Source of the DNA: Mortierella sp. BCC40632
Taxonomy: Eukaryota; Mortierellomycota; Mortierellomycetes; Mortierellales; Mortierellaceae
Assembly: GCA_011634665.1 (NCBI GenBank)
Contig: WAEK01000003.1
Coordinates: 2,450,001 to 2,514,000 of the forward strand
Direction of reading: 5' to 3'
Length of the DNA: 64,000 bases
Shown: positions 1-12,437 of the stretch, one piece after another
How positions within the stretch are numbered: the first letter of the stretch is position 1
Layout: each line of letters opens with the position of its first letter
Position numbers and translations under genes: made by a program
The notes under the pieces: model-generated
What the model was told of the DNA's origin: nothing
Databases searched by the model: none
The model's input: the letters and a program-made list of their open reading frames with translations, nothing else

Positions 1-528
1 AAGTTTAGTCTACATATTTCAAAGGCGGAGGCTGGAAATCTCTCCTACCCTCTTCTTTTTTATTTTCCCCCCCTTCCCTGGGCCCGATCCAAATAAACGA
101 GATCCTTTGAAAGAAAGGGAACCAATAGGAGTGTCACCCTTCTCCTTCACTTTTGCTTGCTACCTTTACATTCGAGCTGTGTGTGCGGAGTATAATCGAA
201 AAGCCAAAACACTTTACTTCTGACTGGACAAAAAAAAAAAAAAATAAAAAAAAAAGAAAGAAAAGAAAAAAAAGACAAAGAAAAAAAAAATGTAAAAGGG
301 AGAGGGTGTCTGTGTGTGTGTGTGTGTGTGTGAACTATATACAGGCGAGCTAATGTGGTTGTTGCTGTTGGTTGTCGATTCTTTTCTTTTGGTTTCGTCT
401 CATTTCTTGACATGAACATAGACATGGGGACATTGGGTACTAAAGGCAAGTAGCCCTGTCCCCCCTTTTTTTTTCTTCACTTTTCTTTTTGGTTTTTTTT
501 TTGTTGTTTTTGTTTGTTGTTTGTTGTT

Positions 529-560
<32 letters not shown>
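1..560. other. Gene-free flank downstream of the phosphatase gene
   Basis: No gene is visible. The stretch holds A-rich tracts (about 230-290), a short GT run (about 310-331) and a long T tract (about 530-562) that reaches the 3' end of the minus-strand phosphatase gene. Confidence 0.6.
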
Positions 561-564
<4 letters not shown>

Positions 565-3395
565 CCACCCATCCGAAGCGCTTGGTAATAGTCTCCAACC
601 ATCCGCGTTTGCATCAAGGGTGGTGAATGTGGACGTGGTGAAAAGATCAACTCACGCGAGTTGCCTTCCACAACGGCTGTCTCGGTTGCCTCCCCTCCCA
701 TGCTCGAGTTGTCGCTTTCCTGGGTTGGGATAGTCTCCTTCTCAACCCCGGTCAAAGAAGAAGTTCCCTCCGAGGCATCGGGCTTGGAGATTGCGTGTGG
801 CTGTGAACGTAATTGCTGTGGTGGTTGGGGTTGGGATAAGGGTTGTGATTGGGGCTGCGATTGTGAATGTGGCTGTGGCTGTGACGACTGCGATGGCGAC
901 TGCTGTGAGACTGAGGAGATCGACCATGTCCGGGTTAGGGCTGAAGCCAGTCTATGAACCCCTTTGGTCTTGGTCTGACCATTGCTATTGCCAAAACCAG
1001 TCTCACTAACCTCGACACTGCCACTGCTGACAATTGCTGGCGAAACCGCCTGGACCTGGGCCTCGGCTGCACTAGTGGAAACCAAGGATGGAGCGCCAGA
1101 AAAAGGATTCATGGATGTAGCCGTAACAGTGCTCTTGGTAACACTGTCTAAAAACGGGTAATCAGATGTTGAGGCAATCGACGAAGTCGAGGATGGACGA
1201 GAACGCATCGATGAGGTTGTGAAGGACGAAGCAGAGGACGATGACGAAGGCGAGGAACACGGTCCATAACCGTTAGAGGACTCGAACGCAAATGGGGGCA
1301 TTGGTGGCGAAAGATCAAAGTATGCTCGAGAAGGCGTTGTGGCCATCGTGGTCGAAGTGGTAGCGTGGATGGGGCCCGATGGGATGGTCATGGAGGGCAT
1401 TGGTACTGGAGGTGGGGAGGGGATCGTGTGTTCAAGTCCGGTTGGTGACGCGGAAGAGATGGTTGACAGCGATGGGTACGCGAGATAACTTTGACGACTG
1501 GTACCCCCAGAGAAATCTTCTTGGACGCCATTGCTGTGTTCATGGAACGAAAATCTATTGCCACGCTCAGAATTGTCCGAGATAAAGTCTTTAAGTAAAG
1601 GCTTTGACTTGGAAGAGGAGCGCCTAGCTCGCATGCCTAGTGGCGTAGGCAAAGGCTGTGGCGTTGGCTGAGATACTGACTGAGATACTGAGTGGATCAA
1701 TTCAGAAGGGATTGGAGCCGAGAACCGGTCCTTCAGAGGCGTCATAGGAATGGATGGCTCAGGTAATCGGTTGCAAGTGGACCGCGGTCGAGTCACTGGT
1801 CTTGTACCCATTACACCGGCACTTGTCTCTGTTCTAGATACGATTGAGGTTCCTGTGTAATTCTCGGTATCGACCTCCATTTGCATGTCTTTTCCCATCT
1901 CGGACTCGGTTGGGTAGGGATAGTAATCATCTTCATCTTCCTGTGCTGTAAACCCAGAAGACCTGAGGCCTTGGCTCCAGGATTGGGAGGCAGAGATACG
2001 TCTTCTTGGGCGATTGATACCAGTATCAGTGTTGCTGCTGTTCGTGTTTGGATGGCTACCAATTGTGCTTTCTAACCTAAGAGTCTTTTCAAACTCTGCC
2101 AATTGGTACATCAGGCTCATATTGGGAGAGATAACTGCCGAGCGTTGCTTCACAAAGTCATAGGCCGAGTTGAGTGACATCCTCTCCGACTTCATTACAT
2201 AGGCAATCACCAGTGAGGCCGATCTCGAGACACCCAATTGGCAATGTACCAGGACTTTGCCGCCCTGGCTTCGTGCCTGTTCAATAAACTCGAAGGCCGT
2301 TGGGAATTCACTCTGAAGGTTGCGCTGGTGGTGCGACCAGGACAGGCTCTTGTATTGGATAGACCCCTTGGACCGCTGCTGCTGCTGCTGCAGTGTCTGC
2401 CACGAAATAGATTCTCCTGCAGGGAATGAGTTCCTAAATTGGTTCGATCCGGAGGCAGAGCTATCCGGAGACACTGCGGTCTTTGCCATGTCGGAGGCTA
2501 TTTCGACAGCTACATTGAGGACGGCCGTGATTCCGAGTCGCGAGAGAGTCATGACATCCATGGCGTTGTGCTCGGCGCCAAGGTAAAGATGAGGGAGCAC
2601 ACAGACTGGCTGCTTTGTGTATGGTGAGGCTGCTCCACATTCCACACTGAAATCAGCAAAGTAGGCAGAGATAGGGCGACGACGACCCAAGGTTGAGGAC
2701 ATGGTCCCAGGCCCGGATAGTGCGGTGGCAGTAGTACTGGTGGTTGGTGCTGTGGTTGTAGCTGTGGGTGCTACGGTCGCAGAGGTCACAGCGGACACCC
2801 CTGCTGAGGTTGTGGATGAAGTTGTAGTTGAAATGGGCCACTTGGGCGAGGGCAAGGCTTGATCCAGCCAGAGCTGGCTATGCCTTCGTGAGGTGGTCTC
2901 GTTGGCTCCAGAGGTGGCGGCATCGGTGTGGTTGCTATCTGAGCTAGTCAAAGAGGAATGGCTAAATCCGGGCCTCAGAAAGGATGCTGTTGCTGGAGGA
3001 AAGGAAGGTGAGGGAGCCATGGCAAGCGATTCGAGCTTCCCCGGAGAAGGTGGCACGAAGAGTGAAAGGCGCTTGGCATTGCGCGTCTTTTTCGAGTCCT
3101 GTGAGGGCAGTGGCCGCTGAAGCGAGAAGGAGTGTGAGGCGGGTCGAGTGACCACAGGAGTAGGGGAGAGAGTTGTCGATGGGGCCCCTGTCATGGTAGT
3201 CTTTGTTGTAGTGGTGGTGGTGGGAGTGATTGCTATTGCTGCTGTGGCTGTTGCTGTTGTTGTTAATGTGGCAGCCGAGGCAGTGGCGGTGGAGGAAGGT
3301 AAGGCTAGAGACACGAGTGAGGCCGAGGGGCAGGACAGAGGCTTGGAGAGGGAGAGCAGACTAATCGAGGATTCGCAGACACTGTAAGGGGGCAT
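561..3395 (-). CDS. Dual-specificity protein phosphatase (MAP-kinase phosphatase-like)
   Basis: Single-exon gene of about 944 residues, read from the ATG at 3395; the frame is open slightly further upstream but without an ATG. The catalytic signature HCQLGVSRS lies near residue 385 and fits the Cys-x5-Arg loop of dual-specificity phosphatases, with Cys as nucleophile and Arg binding phosphate. It is followed by the helix SASLVIAYVMK and preceded by a PHLYLGAEHNA-type segment, as in MAP-kinase phosphatases. The domain is interrupted by an insert of about 50 residues after the segment VLNVAVEI. The rest, a long Ser/Thr/Pro-rich N-terminus and C-terminus including Gln/Pro/Ser repeats, is probably disordered and regulatory. 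The family removes phosphate from Thr and Tyr of MAP kinases; the substrate here is inferred. The domain call is firm, the biological pathway is not. Confidence 0.85.
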
Positions 3396-3732
3396 CTGTG
3401 ACAATTGCTCTATCGCTGCAATGTGAGGTATGAGAGATGAGAGGCAAAGAGAAGGGGAGTCGAGAGTGGGATGGGCAAAGGAAAAATGGAGGGGAGAGTG
3501 GAGAGAGAGTAAGAGTAAGAGAGACAGAGAGAGAGAAAAGAGTTAGTGACGATGGTTCAGTTAAGATTGAACAAGTTGAACAAAAGGAAGGATTCAGATC
3601 AGGTGCTTGGAGAGAGAGAGAGAGAGAGAGAGGCTGAGACGGTGAGGAGCAAGTCAAACCGCAATGGGACAAAAAGTGAGAGAGAGACAAAGAGTGATAA
3701 ATAAAATGCAGCCACGCGCAATCAGTCTGTCA

Positions 3733-3783
<51 letters not shown>

Positions 3784-4031
3784 TGTGTCTGTGTCTGTGT
3801 CTGCGTCTGTGGTGGGTGCTTTTGTGCTTAGGTGTAAGTTGTGTGGAGAAGGATTGCTCTGTGCGATGCACCAGCTGTTACTGCTAAACGGGGCGATCAG
3901 TACAGAAAGGACGCGATCCAATCGGTCAAGCAGGGGTACCTGTCAGCGGGAATGGGGTCAACGAAAGGGAGCAGAACAGTGCGTGGACAAAGAGCAAGAC
4001 AAATGGGTAGAGCTGACAAATAGCGCCGGTG

Positions 4032-4069
<38 letters not shown>

Positions 4070-4785
4070 AAAATGAGTGGGTGGACGAGGGTAAGAGGTA
4101 GAAGTAATGAACAATTCAAAGGACAGCAATAGAGAAAGAGAGAAGTAAAAGGTAAAAAGAGAAGGAGGAAAGGAGAAAGAAAAAAAAAAAAAAAGAGTCC
4201 AAGCAGAAATGGAGAGACAAATTGAAGGGAGGCAAAGGAGCGGGAAAAGGGACACTACACGGCGAGGCGGAGCCCTGGGCCAAATGCAAACGCTATACGA
4301 CCCTGGGCCTTAAACTGTTTCAAGCACGACGCGGAAGGGGGAGAAAAAAAAAGAGTAAGAAAAGAAAAAGAAATACTGGGAGAGAAAGGTTGTCGGGCGT
4401 GCCATCGCTAAACGGACGACACCCGTCAACGGCAGTGGAGCAGAGGCTAGCATCGACATGGTTTGCTTGGCACAACGCAAACGCGGATGAAAAAAGAACA
4501 ATGGAGTCCTGGACACGGTCGTACAGGAGCGTAAGCAGTCTGCCGGGCTATGCTCTCTTGATCGTGCATACACGCAGGGCTGAGGGCGTCCGCAACGGCA
4601 CAACTCAATCCCGCGCGCACTTCCCCCCCTTACGCGGGAGTAATCCCTCGACAGCCAACGACCGATTCTGGACCGCATGGCAGAGGATCAAGAGAAATAG
4701 AGAGGAAAGAATGCCAGCGTCGTCATTGCTCGGAAGATAAGTGAAGGACAAAACAGTGAGGACAGGAAGAGAATAGATATACCAA

Positions 4786-4822
<37 letters not shown>

Positions 4823-6587
4823 AAGAGAGAGAAAGAGAGAGAAAGAGAGGACGATACCGAGAGGTCTGACCCAGAGGGGGGACGAGGGCAAGGGGGACTA
4901 CAAGCAGGATCGCAAGCAGAACCGCAAGCGGAACCGTAGGCAATAAGGACCGCAGGAGCAGGAAGAGGCTCAGAATATGAAGATATGCGGGGACCGCAGA
5001 CCCCTCATTTAGCGCCAAAGATAAATTTGTGTAAAATGAAATATGACTCGGACGAGGCCGGCATTGGCCTTTGGGGGTCTAAGAAGGGAGAGAAAAGAGA
5101 CTTGTGTGTCTCTTGTTTGCACGTCATCTTTCTCTTTCTCTCTGCCGGTGTGGTTGACAAGGGACCGCACGGCGATCCAAAAAAGAAAGAAAGAGATGGG
5201 AGAGGGAGTATCCAGGGGTAGGATGCGACTCGGACCGAAACAGGAGCATTCTGTCCTGAACAGGTCATCCACTCCAGCGCAATCTGGCTCGATGTCTAGT
5301 GAGATGGGGTGAAAGGAGCAGAAGCGATTCGGGGGTGGAGTGGGGAGGGAGCAAAAGACCGCGACATGGACAGCCATTTCAAATCCTTCTTCAAGGCTGA
5401 CTTTGCCTCTTTAGCAAAAGCCTTGGCAACTCTACTCGCTCGCTTTCACTCCTTACCCTTTCTACTTCTTTTCACTTCCTCCTCTTCTCCCCCCCCCCCT
5501 CCACACACACACACCTCCCAAGTGAAGAAAGGAGTGCTTCTGTCTCTCGACCACCTCGATACAGATGTCAGACCCACCGATCTTAGGAAGGGGTGGGGGA
5601 GAGGGAGAAAGAGAAAGAAGAGAAAAAGAGAGAGAAAAGCAAGACGAGACAAGGTGAAGTAATGCGGGGAGAGAGACAGGAGCAGGTGTGTGTTGTCTAG
5701 TGCGCCATTGTATCGGTCGGAGTGAGAGAGAAGAGGAGAGTGCGCGGAGAGAGCTGAGTGGGTTGGCGGGAATGGGGGGTGAGGAGAAGTGGAGGTAGAG
5801 TTGGAAAAAGCGAATGTAATAGAGAGAAAGAGTGGATGAAGGGGAAAGAGTTGCTGCAGGACGGAAGCCTCTTTCTCTTTTTCTCTATCCAGGAGAAGAT
5901 GACAAAAGGAGACGCATGCCGGACGACGTCGCGTAGAACAGTACTTGCAGCCGCCAATGCAGCGGATAGTACAATATCAGTAACGAACCTGCGGAGAGGG
6001 CGGAAAGGCGGATGCGGGCTATGAGTACAGGCCGCAAAGTTCCCTGATGAGACTGACTGGATGTTTGGTGAATGTGTCGACAGGATGTAAGTGCGGATGG
6101 ATGTTAGACAAAAAGGAGGGGGAGGGGGATGGCGAGATGGGCGCAAGAAAGAAAGAAAGAGAAAGAGAGATGAATGTTCAGATGATGAGCAGGAGGAGGA
6201 GAGGGGGAGAGAGATTGAGAGATTGAGAGAGAGCGATCAATGGATCCACGAGTGGTACACCTGCACGGAACGATCAGAGGAGTACGGGGCAGGAAGGAAG
6301 CATGTGGTGACGGGGCCAGGGAGTGTAGAGCACTGAGAGAAGCAGAGCAGAGGAAGAAGAGAGAAAGAGAGAAAGAAAGAAAGAGAGCGGGAACCAGGCA
6401 AGTTAATGCCGGGGACAGGCGAGGATACAACTCAGCTGTCCCAAGTCGCAGACGGACACACCGAATGTCGCCCCACCTCCCCTCCGACCCCTGCTTAATT
6501 TAATCATCAGCCAATCGCCTTACTTTGTCATATTGCTTGCGAGGACTGCTTTTGTCGCATGGCCTTTTTCTCTCTCTGTCTCTCTGT

Positions 6588-6622
<35 letters not shown>

Positions 6623-7171
6623 GCACCCGATCATCTCTTTTTTTTTTTTTTTTTTTTTATTTTGCTCTGTCATCCTTGCAGCACCACGATGGCTTTGATC
6701 GTGTAAGCGTTTGATTAGGAGTGAAAGACAAGCAGCTTTATCTCCTTCTCTCAGGCCAGCACATCACGTTATTGCACAAGAAGACCTGTCTTGTCACGGG
6801 CAGAGGCGAGTACTTTTTTTTTTTTTTTTTTTTTTTGATCCGGCGCCATCTATTGTGCGCCGTGGAGCTGCAGTCAGACGAGACTGGTGCACCCCTGCTC
6901 ATTGCCCCTCCCCTCCCCCTGTTGGGAGCAAAGAAGCTCTACCTTTTTCCAACCCCTAAACCTTTCCTGTTCTTCTCCCGCACAGGGACGCACCTGCCAA
7001 CGACAAACAACCTCGAATCCGATTATCTACACTCTAGCGCTTCATTTATTTCGTCCCTCTTTCGCGTCCAAGAGGAAAAAAGAGAAATTCTGGTAGTTGT
7101 TTGTGCAATCATGGTTAACTCGACAGAGGGGGAAAGTAATGAGCAGCATGCTGGAGATACATTTTTTCTGG

Positions 7172-7202
<31 letters not shown>

Positions 7203-7421
7203 CTTCTTCTTGATAATCCCTTTTGATGATGAATGATGGTCCTGCACTTGTTGATGTTGCTTCCAGTTATCGGTGCTGGCGTGAGAGGTAGTGGTAGCAA
7301 GAACAATGTCCAGGACGCGTAGAACAGAGGGTTCCCTTACAAAACGGTGCTCTATCCTGAAACTATCATGACTCCTGCCCCTCCACAGAGGGTCGACCAG
7401 CGCCTCCTCCGCGTCGCCTTC
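3396..7421. other. Gene-free 4 kb rich in purine/pyrimidine tracts
   Basis: No convincing gene was found on either strand. The stretch is dominated by GA-rich plus-strand DNA (about 3420-3700, 4030-4210, 4780-4850, 5590-5650, 6110-6390), CT tracts (6565-6620) and T runs (6637-6658, 6812-6835, 7177-7202). The open frames here are low-complexity Lys/Arg/Glu or Ser/Leu stretches produced by those tracts. It probably includes the promoter and 5' UTR of the phosphatase gene that starts at 3395 and the downstream flank of VTC1. Confidence 0.6.
3735..3782. repeat. (GT)24 microsatellite
   Basis: Uninterrupted GT dinucleotide run of about 48 bases, followed by a degenerate GTCTGT continuation to about 3810. 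It lies about 340 bases upstream of the phosphatase start codon. Confidence 0.95.
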
Positions 7422-7838
7422 TTAAAAACTGCCGTTATCAGAGAATCTTAATCCAAAGTTAATCAGAACAGCGGCCAAGATAAAGACACAGAGCACTGTT
7501 GGTCCGAACCGGTCATCATAAGGGCCGGGTTGTCTCTTTCGGATACGATCTGCACGCCAATGGAAGGTCACCAAGGCATAGACCATCACCACCATGGCTA
7601 CAAAAGTAAAGACTCCTGCCGAAATCTTGCCAACCCTGTCGCCAAAGTTCAAAAGACCGACGGCGAGCGAACCAAGAAGGACCGTGAAGTTGAGCCACGA
7701 CAGGAAAGTACGCTCGTTCGCGAAGAAGACCTTTGGCTCCACACGCACGGGCAGGGCAATACGCTTGCCGGGAGTTGCCTGCAGCAATGGCTGCGAAGAC
7801 GATGTTGGCATCGTTGTCGAGTGAATATGTCCAGACAT
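7422..7838 (-). CDS. VTC1: Vacuolar transporter chaperone complex subunit 1
   Basis: Intact single-exon gene of 138 residues from the ATG at 7838, close to the usual VTC1 length of about 130. The sequence carries the family's core: [17 protein letters not shown], then three hydrophobic membrane spans (around [46 protein letters not shown]) joined by a basic loop [18 protein letters not shown]1 is the small membrane subunit of the vacuolar polyphosphate polymerase; the spans form the channel that passes polyphosphate into the vacuole, with conserved Arg and Lys lining it. It lacks the SPX and catalytic TTM domains, as expected for VTC1 rather than VTC2-4. The first 25 residues are Ser/Thr-rich and variable. 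Confidence 0.95.
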   Translation of the reverse strand: MSGHIHSTTMPTSSSQPLLQATPGKRIALPVRVEPKVFFANERTFLSWLNFTVLLGSLAVGLLNFGDRVGKISAGVFTFVAMVVMVYALVTFHWRADRIRKRQPGPYDDRFGPTVLCVFILAAVLINFGLRFSDNGSF

Positions 7839-9818
7839 GATGGTTATTTACTTGCTGTGGAGAAGGTCGTAGAGCCGCAGATACTAAAAGAGCTGCCTTG
7901 TTTTGTGTTTGAAGCAGGTGAGGAGCAGTGTTCCTTTTTTTTTTTTTTTTGGAGCTGGTTGATGGATGGGGAGTGGATGGTGCACTGGAAAGAGTCTAGT
8001 TGAGAGCAGCAATTGGGATGAGAGCAAAGAGTTTTTGGTCAGAAGGGGGCAAAGGAAAAAAGAAAGAAGAGAAAGATGTCCCGTTCGCGTTGACAAGACG
8101 TCTTTGGAAAGAGATCCACGTAGGATTGGCGTCATTGACATCTTCTCACACGCACACTCGTCTTGGTCTTTCCTCCTCTCATTCGTTGGTAGTCCCCCAG
8201 GCTGATCTCAAATTGAGCCCCGAAATGTGTCATGATCATAAAAAGAGCGAGGAGAGCACCATGACAATTTGGATGTGGTTGACCCATCAGAATGATCCGC
8301 GTTTCTTTGATTGATGGAAAGAGTCATGGGGATGAGGATGTGGAGGAAGGGAGGAGGGATACGAGAGATGGCTTACCCAACAGTCAGCGAGGCTATCGAA
8401 CACACAAGGGCGTGATGGAAGGAGAGGGAAGAGAGGGAGAGAGAGAAAGAGAAAGAAAGAGAGGGTGGAAAAGATGCAAAAAGAGCGAAAGAGAGTGTGT
8501 GTGAGTGAAAAAAAAAAAAAGAAAAAGAAAAAAAAAAAAAAAAAAAAAAGCGTGAGAGAGAGAGAGTGAGTGAGCGAGTGAGTGAAAAGCAGAGAGAGGT
8601 TCTGTCAGGCCGACATGAAAACACCGTACGAGACACAAGGTTTTGCGTCTCAGAGCAGGCCCGCTATGATGCCCGTCTGGCGCTCCTTCAAACTGGCATG
8701 CTCTCGGCCTTCTCCTCCTCCTCTCCCTTTCCTTCCTCCTTCACTCGCACACTACTCGCCGCCGCTTGCTACAAACGGACTATAGACCAAGGCGGAACAG
8801 TCGGCCTTCGGTGCGCCCATTCTCAGTCCTCCAATCGTCCTGGCCATGCTCCCATCGCTCTTCTTCCTTTGTCCAGGTCGGACTCCGCAAAAGGCGGGGG
8901 TGGGCATTTGATACGATGTGATGCGATGGACCGCAAAGGCCATTTTCGATCTCTCTGTTTGTCTTTCTCTCTTTGTCCACAGTGTCCGATGTCAATGTCC
9001 GTCCAACTCAGTTGAGCTGAGCGTAGATCTGCAGACTGACTGTCGACAACGGCCTGCGAGACGCCAACACAGTCTGTGAATGAAATCCCTGCACTCGCTG
9101 CACGTTCCAAGGCCCTCGCATCCTATAGGCTAGGCTTCGGCCTCTCATTCACCTTGTATCCTGCCTATGCATCCACATCATCAATGCTTATATTCTGACA
9201 AGCACTATATATTATCCATCACAAACCTATCCCGTTTGCTTAGTCCCTGCAGTCCATCTACACCATCTTGAGTGCAGATCAAAGCATCTCTTTTTTTTTT
9301 TGACAGCTCGGCTTGCCGAGCACTGGTCCACACTGCCATTTCGGGCGTTGGTACCCCTCTTTCCTTCCTCAACATCCCTCAATCCCGATGTTTGTCCGAG
9401 ATACGGCATTTCCAGCATTTCTTATTCTACCAATTACTCGTTCGCTGGTCCTGCGACTCTTCCATCTCCTCATTCTTATTTACCCTCTCTTTCCTCTCTC
9501 TACTTCTTTTTCCTTCACTTACTCCTCCATCACTAACGGTCCGACGGGTGCCCCTTGCCTCCTCTTCGAATGTGAGACAAACCTAGACGATCAAAAGGAA
9601 AAACTTTATACCAAGCAAGGTCTCCAATAATCCTAACCACCATTGCTGGCTACCAAAGAGCCCAAAGACCAGCAAGGAATGAGAGAAATGCGCATACAAC
9701 CAGACGATAAAAATAATATCTGCAAGATTCTCTCAGGAGGTTTATTAGTGTAAAACTAGTAGTACATTCGGACGCGGCCGAGGTGGGTTTTTTTTTTTTT
9801 TTTTTTTTTTTGTCTAAC
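7839..9818. other. Gene-free spacer between VTC1 and DSN1
   Basis: No supported gene. It contains an A-rich/GA-rich patch (8410-8580), T runs (9290-9301, 9787-9810) and pyrimidine-rich stretches (8695-8760, 9455-9540). A TTTATT at about 9740, i.e. AATAAA on the minus strand, lies about 80 bases past the DSN1 stop codon and is a likely polyadenylation signal. Confidence 0.5.
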
Positions 9819-12039
9819 TCATATACAGAGCCGCGAAAGTGCCCGCAGGATCTGACGAGGATCATCCGCAGCATCTGCAACAAGGTTAGACGATAAAGAC
9901 CCTGATGCACCTCCACTTCCTGTTACCGCGGACGCTGGTGACAATGTCAGTCCAGAACTAGATAGAGCCGAGGTCAGGGTCGATCCACCCATCCGTGCCT
10001 CAGATGATACTGAAGAGGAAGGCGAATTAATACAGTCGCTAGCTGACGGCCGCTGTCGCTGTTCCAATGCTTCTGCCGCTTGTTCAAGAACTTGGTCCGT
10101 GTACTGCATGGCCACTTTGTTGAAGCGAGAGGTAGCATAGAGGGTATCATGGAAGCGGTCAACCTAAATTCATTTCAACGACATCATCAGCATTCCCAAT
10201 CACTCATACAGAGTCTACCCACACGTCTTCTCTTTTGCTCTGAAAAAGCCAAAGTTGCTCCCCTTACCTCCTGCTCTAGATTGCTCATCAGCTCGACTAG
10301 CCATTTGCTGTCGCCCGTCGTCTTGTTCATCGCGAGCTCGCTTGTTTTCTGTTTATCTGACATGTTAGACCCTGATCCCGTTGCTGTATCGCTTTCGTGT
10401 CGGCAATGCTTCTCCCACAATGTCTTTTCGTCAGCCGTCAGCATATCAAGTTCAATGTTGTCTGTAAAATTTCCAGCTACGACAATAGGCTCCTCCCCTT
10501 GAGGCAATGCTGGTCCATTATCTAGCAATGACGCATGGAAGTCGTTGAAGGACCGGATAATTCGCGACCACTCTTCATCTTCTTCCTCGAGTTTTGTTAT
10601 TTGAGCTTCACACTCCTGTAGTTTTTTGAGGTTTCGGACATTCTGTTGATGAGACTTCTTTGGAGTTGCTGGAACGGGATTCGAATCCTGAGGTCGATTA
10701 TACCATGAAACATTCAGCTCTCCCGAAAGTAGTTCTCCTAGCAACTCCTCCTGGATTCGTGACACAACTTCTTGTATTTCTGATGATGGGCATTTTTGAC
10801 CGTCCATCGATCGCCGGGCGCACCATGTAATTAGTTGTTTCATTCGTACTGGTGGAGGTTCGTTGGCATAAATATGACGATGAAAGTTTTTCGGGTCCAC
10901 AGACGGATGAGGCACCGCTAATAATCCATAGTTCAGCAAAAAAAAAAAAAAACTCGTATAATTAGTATCAAGTTCAATAAAAAGACTAAAAAGACACCAT
11001 TATCCTGGTATCCAACCTCTCAAGATCCTTACCGGCTACTCCGCTTCCAATAGATGAAGCCCGCTTGCCGCGTTGCAAAAGACTTGACCTCCTATTCGCC
11101 CCTCGCATGTCTTTGTTCTTTTTGATGGTCGGCGTCTCTCTCATTGGAATGGTCACAATTGACTCTGACCTTCTCTCTGGCGTATAATCCACACTCTTGC
11201 CCAAGCTATTCGATGAAGATTTCGATGGTATTGCCGCCTCCCATTGCTTGCCATAAATTGCATTCCGTGTGGGTGTTCTGTCTGGGGTTGGGGGTTGAAG
11301 TGTTGACAAGCGAGTGCTGGCATTGGCTTCTTTAGACTGAGCAGCTGAACGGTTGGTTGTCGAATTTCCTTTCTTTACTGATTTCGACGCTGCCGCATTT
11401 GTTCCATTGGGAGTAGTCTTTTTTCTAGAGAACACGAAGCCCCGATCCTCTTCCGTGACTTTTAAGGAAAAGAGGACGCAATTGATGATGATAGAGAAAA
11501 TTCATATCAGTATTAAACAATGGACTCTTCCTTCTTTAGCAGATTAGACCTGAATCCGAACGAACGAATATCAGTCCACTTACTTCTCTTTGTCCGCTTC
11601 TGTAAAGAAAACACGTTCGCGAAGGTTATCAAAAAGTCAAGTAATGGAAAATATTAAAGTCTGTTCAAACAAAGAGCTCCTTATCCACTCTGAGACCCAT
11701 TGCTCTCCATTCACTAGTCGCCCGTACCAGTTCTGAGAGTTCTGATTTCCAGCTTTCAGAATAAGCAGGAGTCGTTGGTGATGGGCTGTCTGATGAAGAG
11801 AGTGATGGAACCGCTTGATGAGCCTTTGAACGAGATGTCCTGGGTTTTCTGCCTGCACGTTGTGATGGATGCCTGTGTCCATGATGATTTGGATAGGCAA
11901 AGTCCGAGTCATAGTCATCGAGGTCGTCGTCACTCCTGTCAATGCTTTTCCGTTTCCTTGCTGCAACTACCATGGATGAATCCACAGTCCTCGCCCTTGC
12001 AGTGGCTACGGAACCGCCATTGGTCCGTTTAGGAGGCAT
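9819..12039 (-). CDS. DSN1: Kinetochore MIND/Mis12-complex subunit Dsn1 (Mis13)
   Basis: Five exons read on the minus strand: 12039-11671, 11599-11584, 11458-11033, 10917-10268 and 10163-9819. They total 1806 nt (601 residues) and stay in frame at every join. Exon 3 ends in the paired basic-serine motifs RRSSL and RGKRASSIG, which in Dsn1 are Aurora B targets. Exon 4 opens with PHPSVDPKNFHRHI and RMKQLITWCARRS, the Dsn1/Mis13 core, followed by a coiled coil (LKKLQECEAQITKLEEEDEEW). The last exon ends in QILRALSRL, matching the family's C-terminal LRxLSR. Dsn1 links the inner kinetochore to Ndc80 through the Mis12/MIND complex. Exon 2 is only 16 nt (codes KRTKR plus one base) between a pyrimidine-rich acceptor and GTAAGT. 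The N-terminal exon (MPPKRTNGG...) is not conserved enough to recognise and is the least certain part. Confidence 0.85.
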
Positions 12040-12437
12040 GAAGCGATATGAGACTGTTGTTGCACGGGTTCCCCCCCAGACTTTTTTGCGATGATGCTGT
12101 GACAGGTACGCTGATGCAACAAAAAAGAGAAGCGATCAGCTGCTTGTAAACGCGCAGAGAGACTGTGGCGCAATGAGACGTCCGCGTGGTGATCGAAAAA
12201 AAAAGTGCCCAAGTCCAATGAAGAAGAGTGCAAGAGGAAATAGTGGTGATGCTCAGCAAAAACTTCAAAAAAAAAAAAACGTGACGTAGACATCTCTCTC
12301 TCTTTTCGCTCTCCTCCTCTCACTCTGGCGCGTGACACACACTCCGCTTCTTTTCCAGCCCATGTCCTTTCTTTGTGGTCCCTGCGTCCCTTTCCTTTTA
12401 ACCTTTCACCAGCCTACACCTTCGACCCATTAGCATC
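12040..12437. promoter_or_regulatory. Divergent promoter between DSN1 and the PQ-loop gene
   Basis: 398 bases separate the two start codons, which face away from each other, so both promoters must lie here or overlap the 5' UTRs. It includes an A run (12268-12279) and a CT-rich part (12290-12420). No specific factor site was identified. Confidence 0.5.

Noticed and set aside
4222..4740. 172-residue plus-strand open frame
   Set aside because: Low-complexity Lys/Arg/Gly composition in GA-rich DNA, no start or splice context and no recognisable domain.
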